Below are positions 36,105-45,151 of a stretch of DNA of 64,000 nt, piece by piece. Under the pieces are notes generated by a model, which worked only from the letters and a program-made list of their open reading frames with translations, was not told the origin of the DNA and ran no database searches. The translations under genes and the position numbers were made by a program. This DNA is from Schaedlerella glycyrrhizinilytica_A (lineage in GTDB: Bacteria; Bacillota; Clostridia; Lachnospirales; Lachnospiraceae), in the NCBI RefSeq assembly GCF_042852765.1, contig NZ_AP031414.1. One strand, written 5' to 3'. Each line of letters begins with the position of its first letter. Within the stretch, counting starts at the first letter, position 1.

Positions 36105-38378
36105 TTATTGGTTCACTGCGGCGAGAATCTGTTCTAACGCTTCTCTTGTCATTCCCGGTACAAAGCTTAACAACTGCCGCAGCGGCATATCGTTCATCAT
36201 CGCCGCCATCATCTCTGCGTTCACTGCGCCGGACGAATCTTCCTGACTTGCCTCTGCCATCTCCGATGCCTGTTTGTTGCCGCCCATCATCTGTCCGAAA
36301 ATCGCTCCGGCTTTTTCATCCCGCATCAGTTCTCCCATACATGTATTCAACGTGTAGATTTTCTTGATCTTTTTTGTCCCCTCTACCTGAACCGATTCCG
36401 AAAGCAGTACTTCCTCTGCATTCTTTCCGACTTGGATCTCATAGTCGCCGCTTTCCACAAACCAGTCGTGCAGCTCGGTATTCCAATAAGCGAACGCTCT
36501 TGCATCCAATTCAAAAACAACCGTCTTCTTTTCTCCCGGTGCAAGTTCGATCTTGTCAAACGCCCGGATTTCTTTTACCGGACGCGCAGTCTCGGATTCT
36601 CCCGGAGCCACATAAATCTGAACCACTTCTTTTCCTGCTCGGTTTCCGGTATTTTCCACATCGACGGAAACGGTAAGAGCTTCCTGATCTGTCATAGCGC
36701 TCTGATCCAGTTTCAGATTGCTGTATGTAAATGTCGTGTAGGAAAGTCCATAACCGAACGGGAACAGCACTTCCTGTTTTTTGCTCGTATAATAACGGTA
36801 TCCTACAAACACACCCTCGCTGTATACCGCTTCATCCACGCCTTTTCCATAGGTCAGATAACACGGCGTATCTTCCAGGCGAAGCGGGAACGTCTCTGCC
36901 AGTCTGCCGCTTGGATTTACATTTCCATAAAGGATGTTCACAACCGCTTTTCCGACTGCCTGGCCTCCCAGATATGCTTCCACGATTCCTTTTACTTTGT
37001 CTTTCCACGGCATAGTCACCGGCGATCCGTTATGCAGTACAACGATCGTATTTTTCTGCACATTACAGATCTTCTCGATCAAATCATTCTGACAGTTCGG
37101 AAGATCCAGATGCTTCCGGTCATACCCCTCCGATTCAAAATTGTCCGGCAATCCGGCGAAGATGACGGCAACTTCAGCCTCTTGAGCAATACGGATCGCT
37201 TCATTCTGCAATTCTTCATTTACCTCGTCGACGTCGTCTTCAAATCCTCCGGCAAATGTCACCTCAGCGATTTCCCTGACTGCCTCCACCGCAGATTCCA
37301 CTTTCCAGCTGTTGATGTGGGAACTTCCGCCGCCCTGATACCTCGGTGTCTCGGCATATTTTCCGATAAAGGCAACTTTCTGTTCCTTTGCAAGCGGAAG
37401 AATCTCATCCTCATTCTTTAAAAGAACGATACAATCGCTCTCCGCCTCCGCTGCCAGTTCATGGTCTTTCTCATACTCAAATACTGCGTCCGCCTGACGA
37501 TTTTCCGTGAATTTAAAAATAATATCCAAAATCCGTTCGCATGCCTGATCCACTACGTTTTCATCCAGACTTCCATCCCGGACCGCTTTCACGATCAATG
37601 CGTCGTTGATCCCGCCGGAAGCAGGCATTTCCAGATCCATACCTGCTTTCAACGCCTCCACACGGTCATTGACCGCGCCCCAGTCAGACATGACGTATCC
37701 GTCAAATCCCCACTCGTCACGCAGGATGTCTGTCAGGTATTCTCTGCTCTCTCCCACATAGGTTCCGTTGATCCGGTTATAAGAATTCATCACCGTCCAG
37801 GGCTTCGCCTGTCTGACTGCGCCCTCAAATGCCGCCAGATAGATTTCCCGGAGCGTCCGTTCGTCCACTTGCGAAGAATTGGTCATCCGCCGTTTCTCCT
37901 GATTATTCGCCAGAAAATGCTTCATACTGACACCCACATTCTGACTCTGTACGCCCTCCGTCAATGCTGCCGCCATCTCAGATGCCACAAGCGGATCTTC
38001 CGAATAATATTCAAAGTTACGTCCACACAGAGGAGAACGTTTGATGTTCATCGCCGGACCAAGAATCGTGCTCACATTTTCCGCCTGACATTCCTGCCCG
38101 ATCGTCTCTCCTAATTTTCTCAGCAGATTTCTGTCAAAGCTGGACGCTGTTGCACATCCGGTCGGAAAACATACGGCTTTCACACTTTCATTGATTCCCA
38201 AATGATCTGCCTGTTCACTCTGTTTCCGAAGCCCGTGCGGTCCATCCGTCACCATGACCGACGGAATCCCCAGACGTTCGACGCCTTTCAGGTGCCAGAA
38301 ATCAGCGCCGGAACACATTCCCGCTTTTTCTTCCAAGGTCATCTGAGAAATCAGATTTTGGATATCTTCCTTTTTCAT
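36105..38378 (-). CDS. GH3 beta-glycosidase A, with C-terminal helical tail
   Basis: 757 residues, cytoplasmic. The first domain opens with SVMVTDGPHGLRKQ and contains SPLCGRNFEYYSEDPLVASE and the nucleophile Asp in YVMSDWGAVNDRVEAL (~residue 229). The second alpha/beta domain has GGSSHINSWKVESAVEA. An FnIII-like domain follows (VDVENTGNRAGKEVVQIYVA). From YTLNTCMGELMRDEK (83 residues, nt 36105-36356) there is a Met/Ala-rich helical tail shared with GH2 and GH78-A/B. Likely beta-glucosidase or beta-xylosidase on imported glycosides. It precedes GPH-B in one unit. Confidence 0.93.
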   Translation of the reverse strand: MKKEDIQNLISQMTLEEKAGMCSGADFWHLKGVERLGIPSVMVTDGPHGLRKQSEQADHLGINESVKAVCFPTGCATASSFDRNLLRKLGETIGQECQAENVSTILGPAMNIKRSPLCGRNFEYYSEDPLVASEMAAALTEGVQSQNVGVSMKHFLANNQEKRRMTNSSQVDERTLREIYLAAFEGAVRQAKPWTVMNSYNRINGTYVGESREYLTDILRDEWGFDGYVMSDWGAVNDRVEALKAGMDLEMPASGGINDALIVKAVRDGSLDENVVDQACERILDIIFKFTENRQADAVFEYEKDHELAAEAESDCIVLLKNEDEILPLAKEQKVAFIGKYAETPRYQGGGSSHINSWKVESAVEAVREIAEVTFAGGFEDDVDEVNEELQNEAIRIAQEAEVAVIFAGLPDNFESEGYDRKHLDLPNCQNDLIEKICNVQKNTIVVLHNGSPVTMPWKDKVKGIVEAYLGGQAVGKAVVNILYGNVNPSGRLAETFPLRLEDTPCYLTYGKGVDEAVYSEGVFVGYRYYTSKKQEVLFPFGYGLSYTTFTYSNLKLDQSAMTDQEALTVSVDVENTGNRAGKEVVQIYVAPGESETARPVKEIRAFDKIELAPGEKKTVVFELDARAFAYWNTELHDWFVESGDYEIQVGKNAEEVLLSESVQVEGTKKIKKIYTLNTCMGELMRDEKAGAIFGQMMGGNKQASEMAEASQEDSSGAVNAEMMAAMMNDMPLRQLLSFVPGMTREALEQILAAVNQ

Positions 38379-38423
38379 TCCTCGCTTCCACTCCTTTTGT
38401 CTTCATAAAATCAACTCATTTGA

Positions 38424-38445
38424 TGCATTTATTTTACAAAATGCA
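38424..38445. promoter_or_regulatory. Inverted repeat upstream of GH3-A
   Basis: TGCATTT, 8-nt spacer, AAATGCA in the 94-nt gap before GH3-A. It could be an operator. No other copy was seen, so this is only a candidate. Confidence 0.35.
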
Positions 38446-38472
38446 AGTTGCTTTGGATTTCATTTTTGTTTT

Positions 38473-41262
38473 TTATATTATACTTTTGTTCTTTATTTCA
38501 AATTTTCCACTTTTTAATTTTTTCTCACTTCCATCCGGCAGCACAAGTACCGCTTCTGTATTCACCGGTACGTTTCCACTGATCGTGATGCCGTCTTTTT
38601 CTTTTTTCCAGCGTAACGTGATCTCCCCGTGCACACAATGATACGTTCCCTCTGCCCAGTCCAGCGGAAAGTCATATCCCGGTTCCAGGCGAATCCTGTC
38701 ATATCCGATTCCCGCATTTTGAATTCCAAGCACTCTTCTGTACAGGAAATCTCCCACACATCCGAATGCATAATGGTTAAAGGAACATCCGTCCACCTGA
38801 CCGTCCGGACGGATCGCATCCCAGTTTTCCCACATCGTCGTCGCACCATGCTCCACTTCGTAGATCCATCCCGGACAGCCTTTCTGCGTCAGTACATTCC
38901 ATGCCAGTTCCCGATATCCGTGATCACAAAGTACATCTAAAATATGTGCCACCGACATGAATCCCGTATCCGGTTTGTTTTCATTTTCCACGATCATCTC
39001 CGCAAGACGCTCTGCGAACTTCTCTTCCATTTCTTTTGAAATCATATGATGTTTCAATGCCAGAATATAATTTCCCTGCATTTCCTGTTTTAATTTTCCA
39101 TCTTCCTCGCAAAGTTCTTCCTGAAATGCTTCTCTTACCCGACACGCATAGTTCTTATATTCTTCTGCTTTTTCCGGTTTCCCAAGGATTTCGGAAATCT
39201 CGGAAAGCAGATCCGCATCCGCCGCCAAAAGCGCGGTGTCTACTACATTCATTGTAAGGAAAGAGGATGCCGGTCCATCGGAAAATCCCGCCTCATTCTT
39301 CACACTTGGCACCAACCAGTCCCCGAAATGGAATCCGGTATTGATCAGATAATGCTGATTCTGTTTATGGCGGTCTTCCGTTTCTTCCTCTTCCGTCTCC
39401 TCCGACATTCCCATGCCAAACGGTAATTGTCCCGGCACTTCATATGCGGCTTTCTGCATCGCTTTCATCCATTTTTCCATCGCGTCATAATTCTCTTCCA
39501 ACGCTTTTCTATTTCCGTTCAAATGATACAACTGCATCGGCAATGTCAGGATCACGTCTCCCCATCCGAGAGAGCCTGCCATCGTCTGCTGCACATAATT
39601 TTTTATCAGCGGAACCGTATTGAGCACATGTCCGGCTTCATTCTGCTCTTTTCTGATGCTTTCCAGCCAGTCTTCAAAAAATACCGTCATCTCCTGATTG
39701 TAAAGAGCTGTCGCGCCATACACGACCACATCTCCCGTCCATCCGGCTTTCTCTCTGGTGGGACAGTCTGTCGGCGTTCCGATCGTATTGGAACGCTGAC
39801 TCCAGTATATATTGTGCTGAAGCTGATTTAATTTTTTATTCGAGCACTGAAAGCTTCCGATCACCGGATTGGCGCTGCTGATCGCTTTCGCGGTGAACTG
39901 CTCCGGTTTCCAGTTTTCTCCGCCTGTCACTTTCACATAACGGAATCCATGATAAGTAAACTCCGGTTCAAATACTTCCGACTCTCTTCCCGCACTGATA
40001 TAGACATCTTTCTGCGCCCGGGTCGTATCCGTGAATGCATAGGTAAAGTTTCCGTCTTTATCCAGCGTCTCTCCATGTTCAAAACAGATTTCTTCTCCCT
40101 CTTTTGCAGATAGTTCAACCCGAATGGTTCCTGCCATGTTCTGTCCGAAATCCACGACCGTTTCGCCTTTCGGTGTCGTCAGGATCTCACTCGCCGGAAT
40201 TTCCGCATAAACTTCGATCTCCGGTACATTCTGCGCCGTTAAAACCGCAAAATCATACAGATCCTTTTTTGCTGTCTTTACCTTTTCCCAATTTTTCGCT
40301 TCATAAGAAATTTCCGACGGATCTCCGTCATCTTTTCGTGCATCCACACATTCTCCCAAGAATAAATCCGCATACCGGATCGGTCCGTCAAAAGAATATG
40401 TAAATGCTTCATCTGAGCAGAACTGCGTCCTTGTTCCGTCCGTATTCCGGATTTCCATCTGCATCAACATTCCCGGTACTTCTCCATATTCACAGCCCTT
40501 ACCAAGCGCGATCTTTCCTTTATACCAACCGTCCGCCACGGTAACGGAAAGCGCATTCTTTCCCGCATTCAGAAAATCTGTAATATCATATGCCTGGTAT
40601 TTCAGACGTTTGTCATAAGTGGTGAATCCCGGCATCAGCAAAGTTCCCGGCACTTTTTGTCCGTTGACCGACAAACTGTAAATCCCATGAGCCGTCAGAA
40701 AGACTTTTGCATATTCCGGTTTTTCTTCCAACTCAAATATCCTGCGGAAACGTACCGGCGGATCGTAAGGTTCTGTCGGCAGCGTATCCCAGATGTCGCC
40801 ATCCATATAATATTTCGGCTGCTCTCCGCGCATCATCGCCATCAGACACTCATTCCAGATTTCCTGCGCTTTCGGAAGCGGATTCTCCGGAAGCTGCGGA
40901 AGCGGATCCAGCTCGATCCAACATGCTTTCCAATCACTCGTTTGAAAATAAGCCGTTTCAAATCTCTGTCTTCCGCTTGTTGCAGTATTTCCGTGATTGT
41001 CCCATACTTGAATTTGATAAATGTAACGTTCCGCTGATTTCAGTACTGTACCCTCGTATACAATATCATATGTATGACGGTGTTCAATACGTCCGCTGTC
41101 CCAGATCAATTGGTTCTCAGACGTCCATACTTGGATCTGATATGCAGTTTGTATCGTATCCTTTTCATCCGATTCCAATTTCCATGAAAATCTCGGATGC
41201 GGTGTTGCGATCGCCAACGGTCGCGCTTGATGCTCACAGGTTATATCTGTAATTCTCAACAT
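38473..41262 (-). CDS. GH78 alpha-L-rhamnosidase C
   Basis: 929 residues, cytoplasmic. The N-terminus is standard (ARPLAIATPHPRFSWKLESD) and KVFLTAHGIYSLSVNGQKVP begins the next domain. The acid loop is one residue shorter than in A/B (PTDCPTREKAGWTGDVV, ~496). The distal catalytic loop is GATTMWENWDAIRPDGQVDG (~809). An acidic insertion of ~35 residues around 640 (GMSEETEEEETEDRHKQNQH) is unusual. There is no helical tail. ATG 41262 has AAGGAGAG upstream; the frame runs 22 codons further without one. It lies 94 nt before GH3-A. Confidence 0.92.
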   Translation of the reverse strand: MLRITDITCEHQARPLAIATPHPRFSWKLESDEKDTIQTAYQIQVWTSENQLIWDSGRIEHRHTYDIVYEGTVLKSAERYIYQIQVWDNHGNTATSGRQRFETAYFQTSDWKACWIELDPLPQLPENPLPKAQEIWNECLMAMMRGEQPKYYMDGDIWDTLPTEPYDPPVRFRRIFELEEKPEYAKVFLTAHGIYSLSVNGQKVPGTLLMPGFTTYDKRLKYQAYDITDFLNAGKNALSVTVADGWYKGKIALGKGCEYGEVPGMLMQMEIRNTDGTRTQFCSDEAFTYSFDGPIRYADLFLGECVDARKDDGDPSEISYEAKNWEKVKTAKKDLYDFAVLTAQNVPEIEVYAEIPASEILTTPKGETVVDFGQNMAGTIRVELSAKEGEEICFEHGETLDKDGNFTYAFTDTTRAQKDVYISAGRESEVFEPEFTYHGFRYVKVTGGENWKPEQFTAKAISSANPVIGSFQCSNKKLNQLQHNIYWSQRSNTIGTPTDCPTREKAGWTGDVVVYGATALYNQEMTVFFEDWLESIRKEQNEAGHVLNTVPLIKNYVQQTMAGSLGWGDVILTLPMQLYHLNGNRKALEENYDAMEKWMKAMQKAAYEVPGQLPFGMGMSEETEEEETEDRHKQNQHYLINTGFHFGDWLVPSVKNEAGFSDGPASSFLTMNVVDTALLAADADLLSEISEILGKPEKAEEYKNYACRVREAFQEELCEEDGKLKQEMQGNYILALKHHMISKEMEEKFAERLAEMIVENENKPDTGFMSVAHILDVLCDHGYRELAWNVLTQKGCPGWIYEVEHGATTMWENWDAIRPDGQVDGCSFNHYAFGCVGDFLYRRVLGIQNAGIGYDRIRLEPGYDFPLDWAEGTYHCVHGEITLRWKKEKDGITISGNVPVNTEAVLVLPDGSEKKLKSGKFEIKNKSII

Positions 41263-41292
41263 GATAAACTCTCCTTTTCCTCTCACTATTTC

Positions 41293-41339
41293 CAGAGTCG
41301 GCGTGCAAAAGCAATACGGCAGATGCACACGGACACTGT
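41293..41339. repeat. Interspersed palindromic element, copy R5 (short)
   Basis: Left AGAGTCGGCGTGCA; right TGCACACGGACACTGT (41324-41339). The arms match at 12 of 15 positions around a 16-nt loop. It lies in the 5' leader of GH78-C. Confidence 0.6.
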
Positions 41340-41380
41340 GAATTATTTTTCTTAAAATATAACAGGATTTCGAGCGGAAA

Positions 41381-41396
41381 TATTATAGATTTGTTC
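41381..41396 (-). promoter_or_regulatory. Candidate AraC-2 site upstream of GH78-C
   Basis: Minus strand GAACAAATCTATAATA, nearly identical to the site upstream of GH78-B (33224-33239). In both cases a -10-like hexamer lies 28 nt beyond GAACAAA (TATATT at 41356-41361 here, TAAAAT at 33199-33204 there). Confidence 0.42.
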
Positions 41397-41408
41397 TTTT
41401 TATTTTAG

Positions 41409-41576
41409 ATAGCTTCGATGTACAAGGGAGAAAACGGTCGATGAAGAGCAAATCTAAGCCTCTTTGTTGTTACTTTCACTCCGCGTACGTCTGGACGTAC
41501 GCGGAGTGAGGATAACGCTGAAAATCACCGAAATTACGCGGTTTGAGGCGTGTTTTCCCTTGTACATCGACGCTAT
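41409..41576. repeat. Composite palindromic element R6 with nested perfect palindrome
   Basis: Outer arms: ATAGCTTCGATGTACAAGGG (41409-41428) and CCCTTGTACATCGACGCTAT (41557-41576). At the centre, CACTCCGCGTACGTC (41477-41491) and its exact reverse complement (41494-41508) are separated by TG. The left half interior (CGGTCGATGAAGAGCAAATC) matches the inside of R2 read in reverse. The right half, read in reverse, matches R4 (ACGCCTCAAACCGC versus ACGTCTCAAGCCGC). So this 168-bp element looks like two family members joined tail to tail around a 32-bp palindrome. It fills most of the gap between GH78-C and the TetR gene. Confidence 0.85.
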
Positions 41577-41654
41577 ATTTTCTTCTGCAAAACAATACGG
41601 GAATGACTCCTTTCGAGTTACTCCCGCATCGCTTATGTGAGTTTTTCGTTGATA

Positions 41655-42203
41655 TCACATCCCGAAAATCCGGCATAAAAGATCTGTGATTTCTTCCGCC
41701 GGCTCCTCGCAGCCTCCTCTGATCCACTGTCTGACAACCGCTTCTAACCCGGTATGAAAAAATTTCTGGTGATAAGAAACTTCTTTTTCATTTTTCAATT
41801 GAAATATTTTTTGATAAGTATTCATCATGCGGGAATCCATCTCAAACTCAAACGTACTTTCATGCCGCTCTTGTTTTTCGATCATTTCCAGGTGACGTTT
41901 AATGATTTTCCTGTTCCTGTAATAAAAATCGATCTGCTTCCGCATTCCCTCCCGAAAGCTCCAATTTCCGTCCTCGTTAAAAAATCCTTGCAAAAAAAGC
42001 ATAAATTGCGTTTTCATTGCCTGTTCCTGCAGATCGTAAATATCTAAAAAATGTCCGTAAAATGTCGTTCTGTGAATATTTGCTTCCCTGCATATATCAG
42101 CAACTGTTATTTTATGTCCTCCTGTGTGATTTACCAAATTCCAGTAAGCCTGTTGTATCCGTTTCTCGGTATCTCTGTACCGCTGATTATTTTCCACGTT
42201 CAT
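41655..42203 (-). CDS. TetR/AcrR-family transcriptional regulator
   Basis: About 182 residues. The N-terminal HTH reads KRIQQAYWNLVNHTGGHKIT then VADICREANIHRTTFYGHFL. The C-terminal ligand domain is helical and carries EKEVSYHQKFFHTGLEAVVR, similar to the TetR_C_33-like group found in Firmicutes. ATG 42203 has GAGGTG 8 nt upstream; the ATG at 42242 has no ribosome site. It is divergent from a MATE pump gene, the classic repressor/pump pair, so it probably controls that pump. Confidence 0.88.
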   Translation of the reverse strand: MNVENNQRYRDTEKRIQQAYWNLVNHTGGHKITVADICREANIHRTTFYGHFLDIYDLQEQAMKTQFMLFLQGFFNEDGNWSFREGMRKQIDFYYRNRKIIKRHLEMIEKQERHESTFEFEMDSRMMNTYQKIFQLKNEKEVSYHQKFFHTGLEAVVRQWIRGGCEEPAEEITDLLCRIFGM

Positions 42204-42307
42204 TATTTCTACACCTCGCTTGTTTTTGTCGGTTGTCTCCATGATGTTTATTAATTATACTGGATATATAATAAATCTACACATCAATTATTTCAAGGAG
42301 AAAGATC

Positions 42308-43672
42308 ATGAGTCGAACTGAAGAAGTCTTAAAACACGGATCATTTGGAAAGCTGTTGCTGAATTTATCGCTGCCCTCTGTCCTGATCATTATTATCATG
42401 CTCATCTACAATATTGCGGACACTTACTTTATCGGTCAGACCGGAAATCCAAAGATGATCTCAGCCATTTCTTTGAGCATGCCGGTTTTTACTGTATTAT
42501 CCGGAATCGGAACTCTGTTTGGCAACGGAGGAACAACCTCTATTTCCATTGCGCTTGGCGAGGGCAATCGGGAGAAAGTGCAGAAGATCACCACGTTTTG
42601 TTTTTTTGGCTCTGTTACAGTCGGATGCCTTTTTTTCCTGATGATCTTTGCGTTTACGCAGCCGCTGGCGCTTTTGTTGGGTGCAGACGAGACAACACTT
42701 TCCTATACGATCACATACTTGAAAACATTTTCTTTTGCCTGCCCGCTTGTTTTGTTTTCCACCGCCTTTGGAAGTCTCCTGCGCGCTGACGGCGACGGGC
42801 GGACCGCGCTGCTCCCCAATATGACCGGTACGATCTCCAATATCCTACTGGACGCATTGTTTATCCTCGTTTTTCATTGGGATGTATTTGGCGCCGCCTT
42901 TGCCACCGTACTTGGAAATCTGTTCTCCTGTGTGCTTTTGGTTTTTCTTATATTTAAAAAGAAAACACACCTCATTCCAAAGGCAAAACAGTTTACCTTT
43001 GCTGCTGAAATCAGTATTCCGGTTCTGACACTGGGACTTCCTATGGCGCTCTCTACCGTGATCGGAAGCATTTCCAACACGCTCCAAAACCGGATGCTTA
43101 TTTCCTACGATGCAAATGTTCTGGCTGCGCAAAGTGTTGCCGGTAAGATCAGTATGATCATCACAATGATGATCCTTGGTTTTTGTATGGGAATGCAGCC
43201 GGCAATCTCCTATAATTTCGGAAGTAAAAATTACAAGCGAATGTATCAGGTAATGAAACAGACCGGAATTTTTACCATCGTGCTAGGTATCATCCTTACG
43301 CTCCTCACCTTTTTCAATAAAGATACTCTGATCACCGCTTTTATTGACAACCGGGAGATCATCTCCATGGGGAGAATTTTCGTCATTGCAGCTGTCATCG
43401 TCGGACCGGTATACGGAATTTATCAGTTATCCCAGACCTTTATGCAGGCAACCGGGAAAGTCAGCTATGCCATCTTTGCCTCTACGTTAGATAAATTTCT
43501 CGTATATATACCTGTACTTTTCATCATGAATTACAAGTTCGGCGTATACGGAATAGCCTTTGCCCATGCGGTTACAATGATATTTACGCTGATCATCACG
43601 TTATCGCTGGCGCTGAGATGGAGCAGGCATATTAAAGTGACAGCTGAACAAAGTTGTAATAAATCCAAATAA
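42308..43672 (+). CDS. MATE-family multidrug/cation antiporter
   Basis: 454 residues, 12 membrane segments in two MatE repeats. The start of the first (SLPSVLIIIIMLIYNIADTY, then FIGQTGNPKMISAISLSMPV) and of the second (VLTLGLPMALSTVIGSISNT) are clear. It would export cationic drugs or metabolites using Na+ or H+. AAGGAG precedes the ATG. It is divergent from the TetR regulator and ends at a strong bidirectional terminator. No substrate can be inferred. Confidence 0.93.
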   Translation: MSRTEEVLKHGSFGKLLLNLSLPSVLIIIIMLIYNIADTYFIGQTGNPKMISAISLSMPVFTVLSGIGTLFGNGGTTSISIALGEGNREKVQKITTFCFFGSVTVGCLFFLMIFAFTQPLALLLGADETTLSYTITYLKTFSFACPLVLFSTAFGSLLRADGDGRTALLPNMTGTISNILLDALFILVFHWDVFGAAFATVLGNLFSCVLLVFLIFKKKTHLIPKAKQFTFAAEISIPVLTLGLPMALSTVIGSISNTLQNRMLISYDANVLAAQSVAGKISMIITMMILGFCMGMQPAISYNFGSKNYKRMYQVMKQTGIFTIVLGIILTLLTFFNKDTLITAFIDNREIISMGRIFVIAAVIVGPVYGIYQLSQTFMQATGKVSYAIFASTLDKFLVYIPVLFIMNYKFGVYGIAFAHAVTMIFTLIITLSLALRWSRHIKVTAEQSCNKSK

Positions 43673-43730
43673 CAAGAAGCAGCATATACGAGTCCATTTC
43701 ATTTTTCCTCGCACACGCTGCTTCTTGTTT
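43671..43730. terminator. Bidirectional terminator between MATE and GH1 genes
   Basis: AACAAGAAGCAGC pairs perfectly with GCTGCTTCTTGTT (13 bp), with T-rich flanks in both directions. Confidence 0.85.
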
Positions 43731-43744
43731 CATCTCTCTCTTTT

Positions 43745-45067
43745 CTATTCTTTATTATAACTTCCAAGGAACTCCAGACTTCCTTTGGGATGTCTTTCCT
43801 GTGTTGTACGGTCAACGGCACACAGACCAAACGTCATCTGGTATCCTTTCTGCCATTCAAAGTTATCCATCAATGACCAATGGCAATATCCGATCACCGG
43901 AATTCCGTCGTTGATACAATTTTTTACCCCATCCATTACTGCCTTGATGAATTCGATACGTTGCACATCATCACTTGTCGCAATTCCATTTTCCGTGATC
44001 ATAATCGGCATTCCCGGCAATTCACTGTTTACTTTTCGAATCACATGTTCCAATGCCTCCGGATATACCTCATAATCCATCTGTGTCAGTAAAGCCTCCT
44101 TTGGTGCCGCCTGAATCCCCTCCGATCCGTACACTGATCTTGTATAATTCTGAAGGCCAAAGAAATCATCTTCTTGAATATACGGAATATAATGTGAAAA
44201 TTCTTCTTCCCATTCCGCTTTTGCTCTTTCTTCTCCTCCGTCAATCCACTGAATATCATGAACAGACAGTGTGATTCCAACCTTGATTTCCGGTCGGACA
44301 GATTTAATCGCAGCTTTTGCAGCCTGATGCGCCTTACAGACAAGCACATCGCCTTGATCCGACGCACTTGAAACGAACGTATGTGGCTGAGATGTGCCGA
44401 ATACTTTTACATTTTCCATGGCGCTAAGTTTCATTCTTTCCATCGGATCACTAAGATTGATTCCAACCTGCACCTGTCCTTCCAACTTTTCTTCCTTTAC
44501 AGAATCCTGTTGTAATCCAGTATTTTTCGCTGCTTTCGCCTGCATCATCTTCATAAACCGCTCTGAAATTGCCCGTATCTGCAAACGCATATTTGCTTCA
44601 TTGATCGTACAAATATAACAAAGTTCTTCCCCTAGCTTTTCTGCAATATATTTCGCATAGATTGCAAAACGTTCTACTACCATCTCGTCATCCCATCCAC
44701 CGTCACAAATCAGCCATTTTGGAGAAGTGAAATGATGCAGTGTCACGATTGGTTCTACATTATGTTCCCGGCAGCAGGCAATCACTTTTCTGTAATGTTC
44801 CACCTCTGCTTCGTCAAAATGATCTTTTTTCGGTTCAATTCTTGCCCACTCAATAGAAAAACGGTATGCATTCAATCCTGCATCTGCAAGCATCTGAATG
44901 TCTTCCTCGTATCTGTTATAGTGATCTACCGCATCCAGTGACGGCTCCACAAAGCTGGAATATTCCATCTGCTCCATTGCCCAGTAATCACTATGTATAT
45001 TATTTCCCTCTACCTGATGTGCCGCTGTTGATGCGCCAATTAAAAATCCATCTGTAAATGTTCCCAT
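43745..45067 (-). CDS. GH1-family beta-glycosidase
   Basis: 440 residues, cytoplasmic. N-terminus FLIGASTAAHQVEGNNIHSD, YRFSIEWARIEPKKDHFDEA and VTLHHFTSPKWL. The acid/base Glu is in ICTINEANMRLQIRA (~residue 154), where the usual TxNEP has become INEAN. The nucleophile Glu is in MPIMITENGIATSDD (~355), and the aglycone loop is GYCHWSLMDNFEWQKGY. Likely hydrolyses beta-glucosides or related glycosides after uptake. ATG 45067 has AAAAGGAG upstream. It follows GH2, with element R7 between them. NEA instead of NEP marks an unusual subgroup. Confidence 0.9.
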   Translation of the reverse strand: MGTFTDGFLIGASTAAHQVEGNNIHSDYWAMEQMEYSSFVEPSLDAVDHYNRYEEDIQMLADAGLNAYRFSIEWARIEPKKDHFDEAEVEHYRKVIACCREHNVEPIVTLHHFTSPKWLICDGGWDDEMVVERFAIYAKYIAEKLGEELCYICTINEANMRLQIRAISERFMKMMQAKAAKNTGLQQDSVKEEKLEGQVQVGINLSDPMERMKLSAMENVKVFGTSQPHTFVSSASDQGDVLVCKAHQAAKAAIKSVRPEIKVGITLSVHDIQWIDGGEERAKAEWEEEFSHYIPYIQEDDFFGLQNYTRSVYGSEGIQAAPKEALLTQMDYEVYPEALEHVIRKVNSELPGMPIMITENGIATSDDVQRIEFIKAVMDGVKNCINDGIPVIGYCHWSLMDNFEWQKGYQMTFGLCAVDRTTQERHPKGSLEFLGSYNKE

Positions 45068-45095
45068 ACTGCTCTCCTTTTCTGAAATACTTTCA

Positions 45096-45137
45096 GTGTC
45101 AGTGCACAAAGAATAATATATCTTTGTACACTGACAC
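45096..45137. repeat. Interspersed palindromic element, copy R7
   Basis: GTGTCAGTGCACAAAGA (45096-45112) and TCTTTGTACACTGACAC (45121-45137): 17-bp stem with a single mismatch, which becomes G-U in minus-strand RNA; loop 8 nt. It lies between GH2 and GH1 and would fold in their joint transcript. Confidence 0.85.
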
Positions 45138-45151
45138 GATCTTTGTTCCGC

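Noticed and set aside
36432..37421. 329-codon plus-strand open frame
   Set aside because: Antisense shadow of GH3-A.
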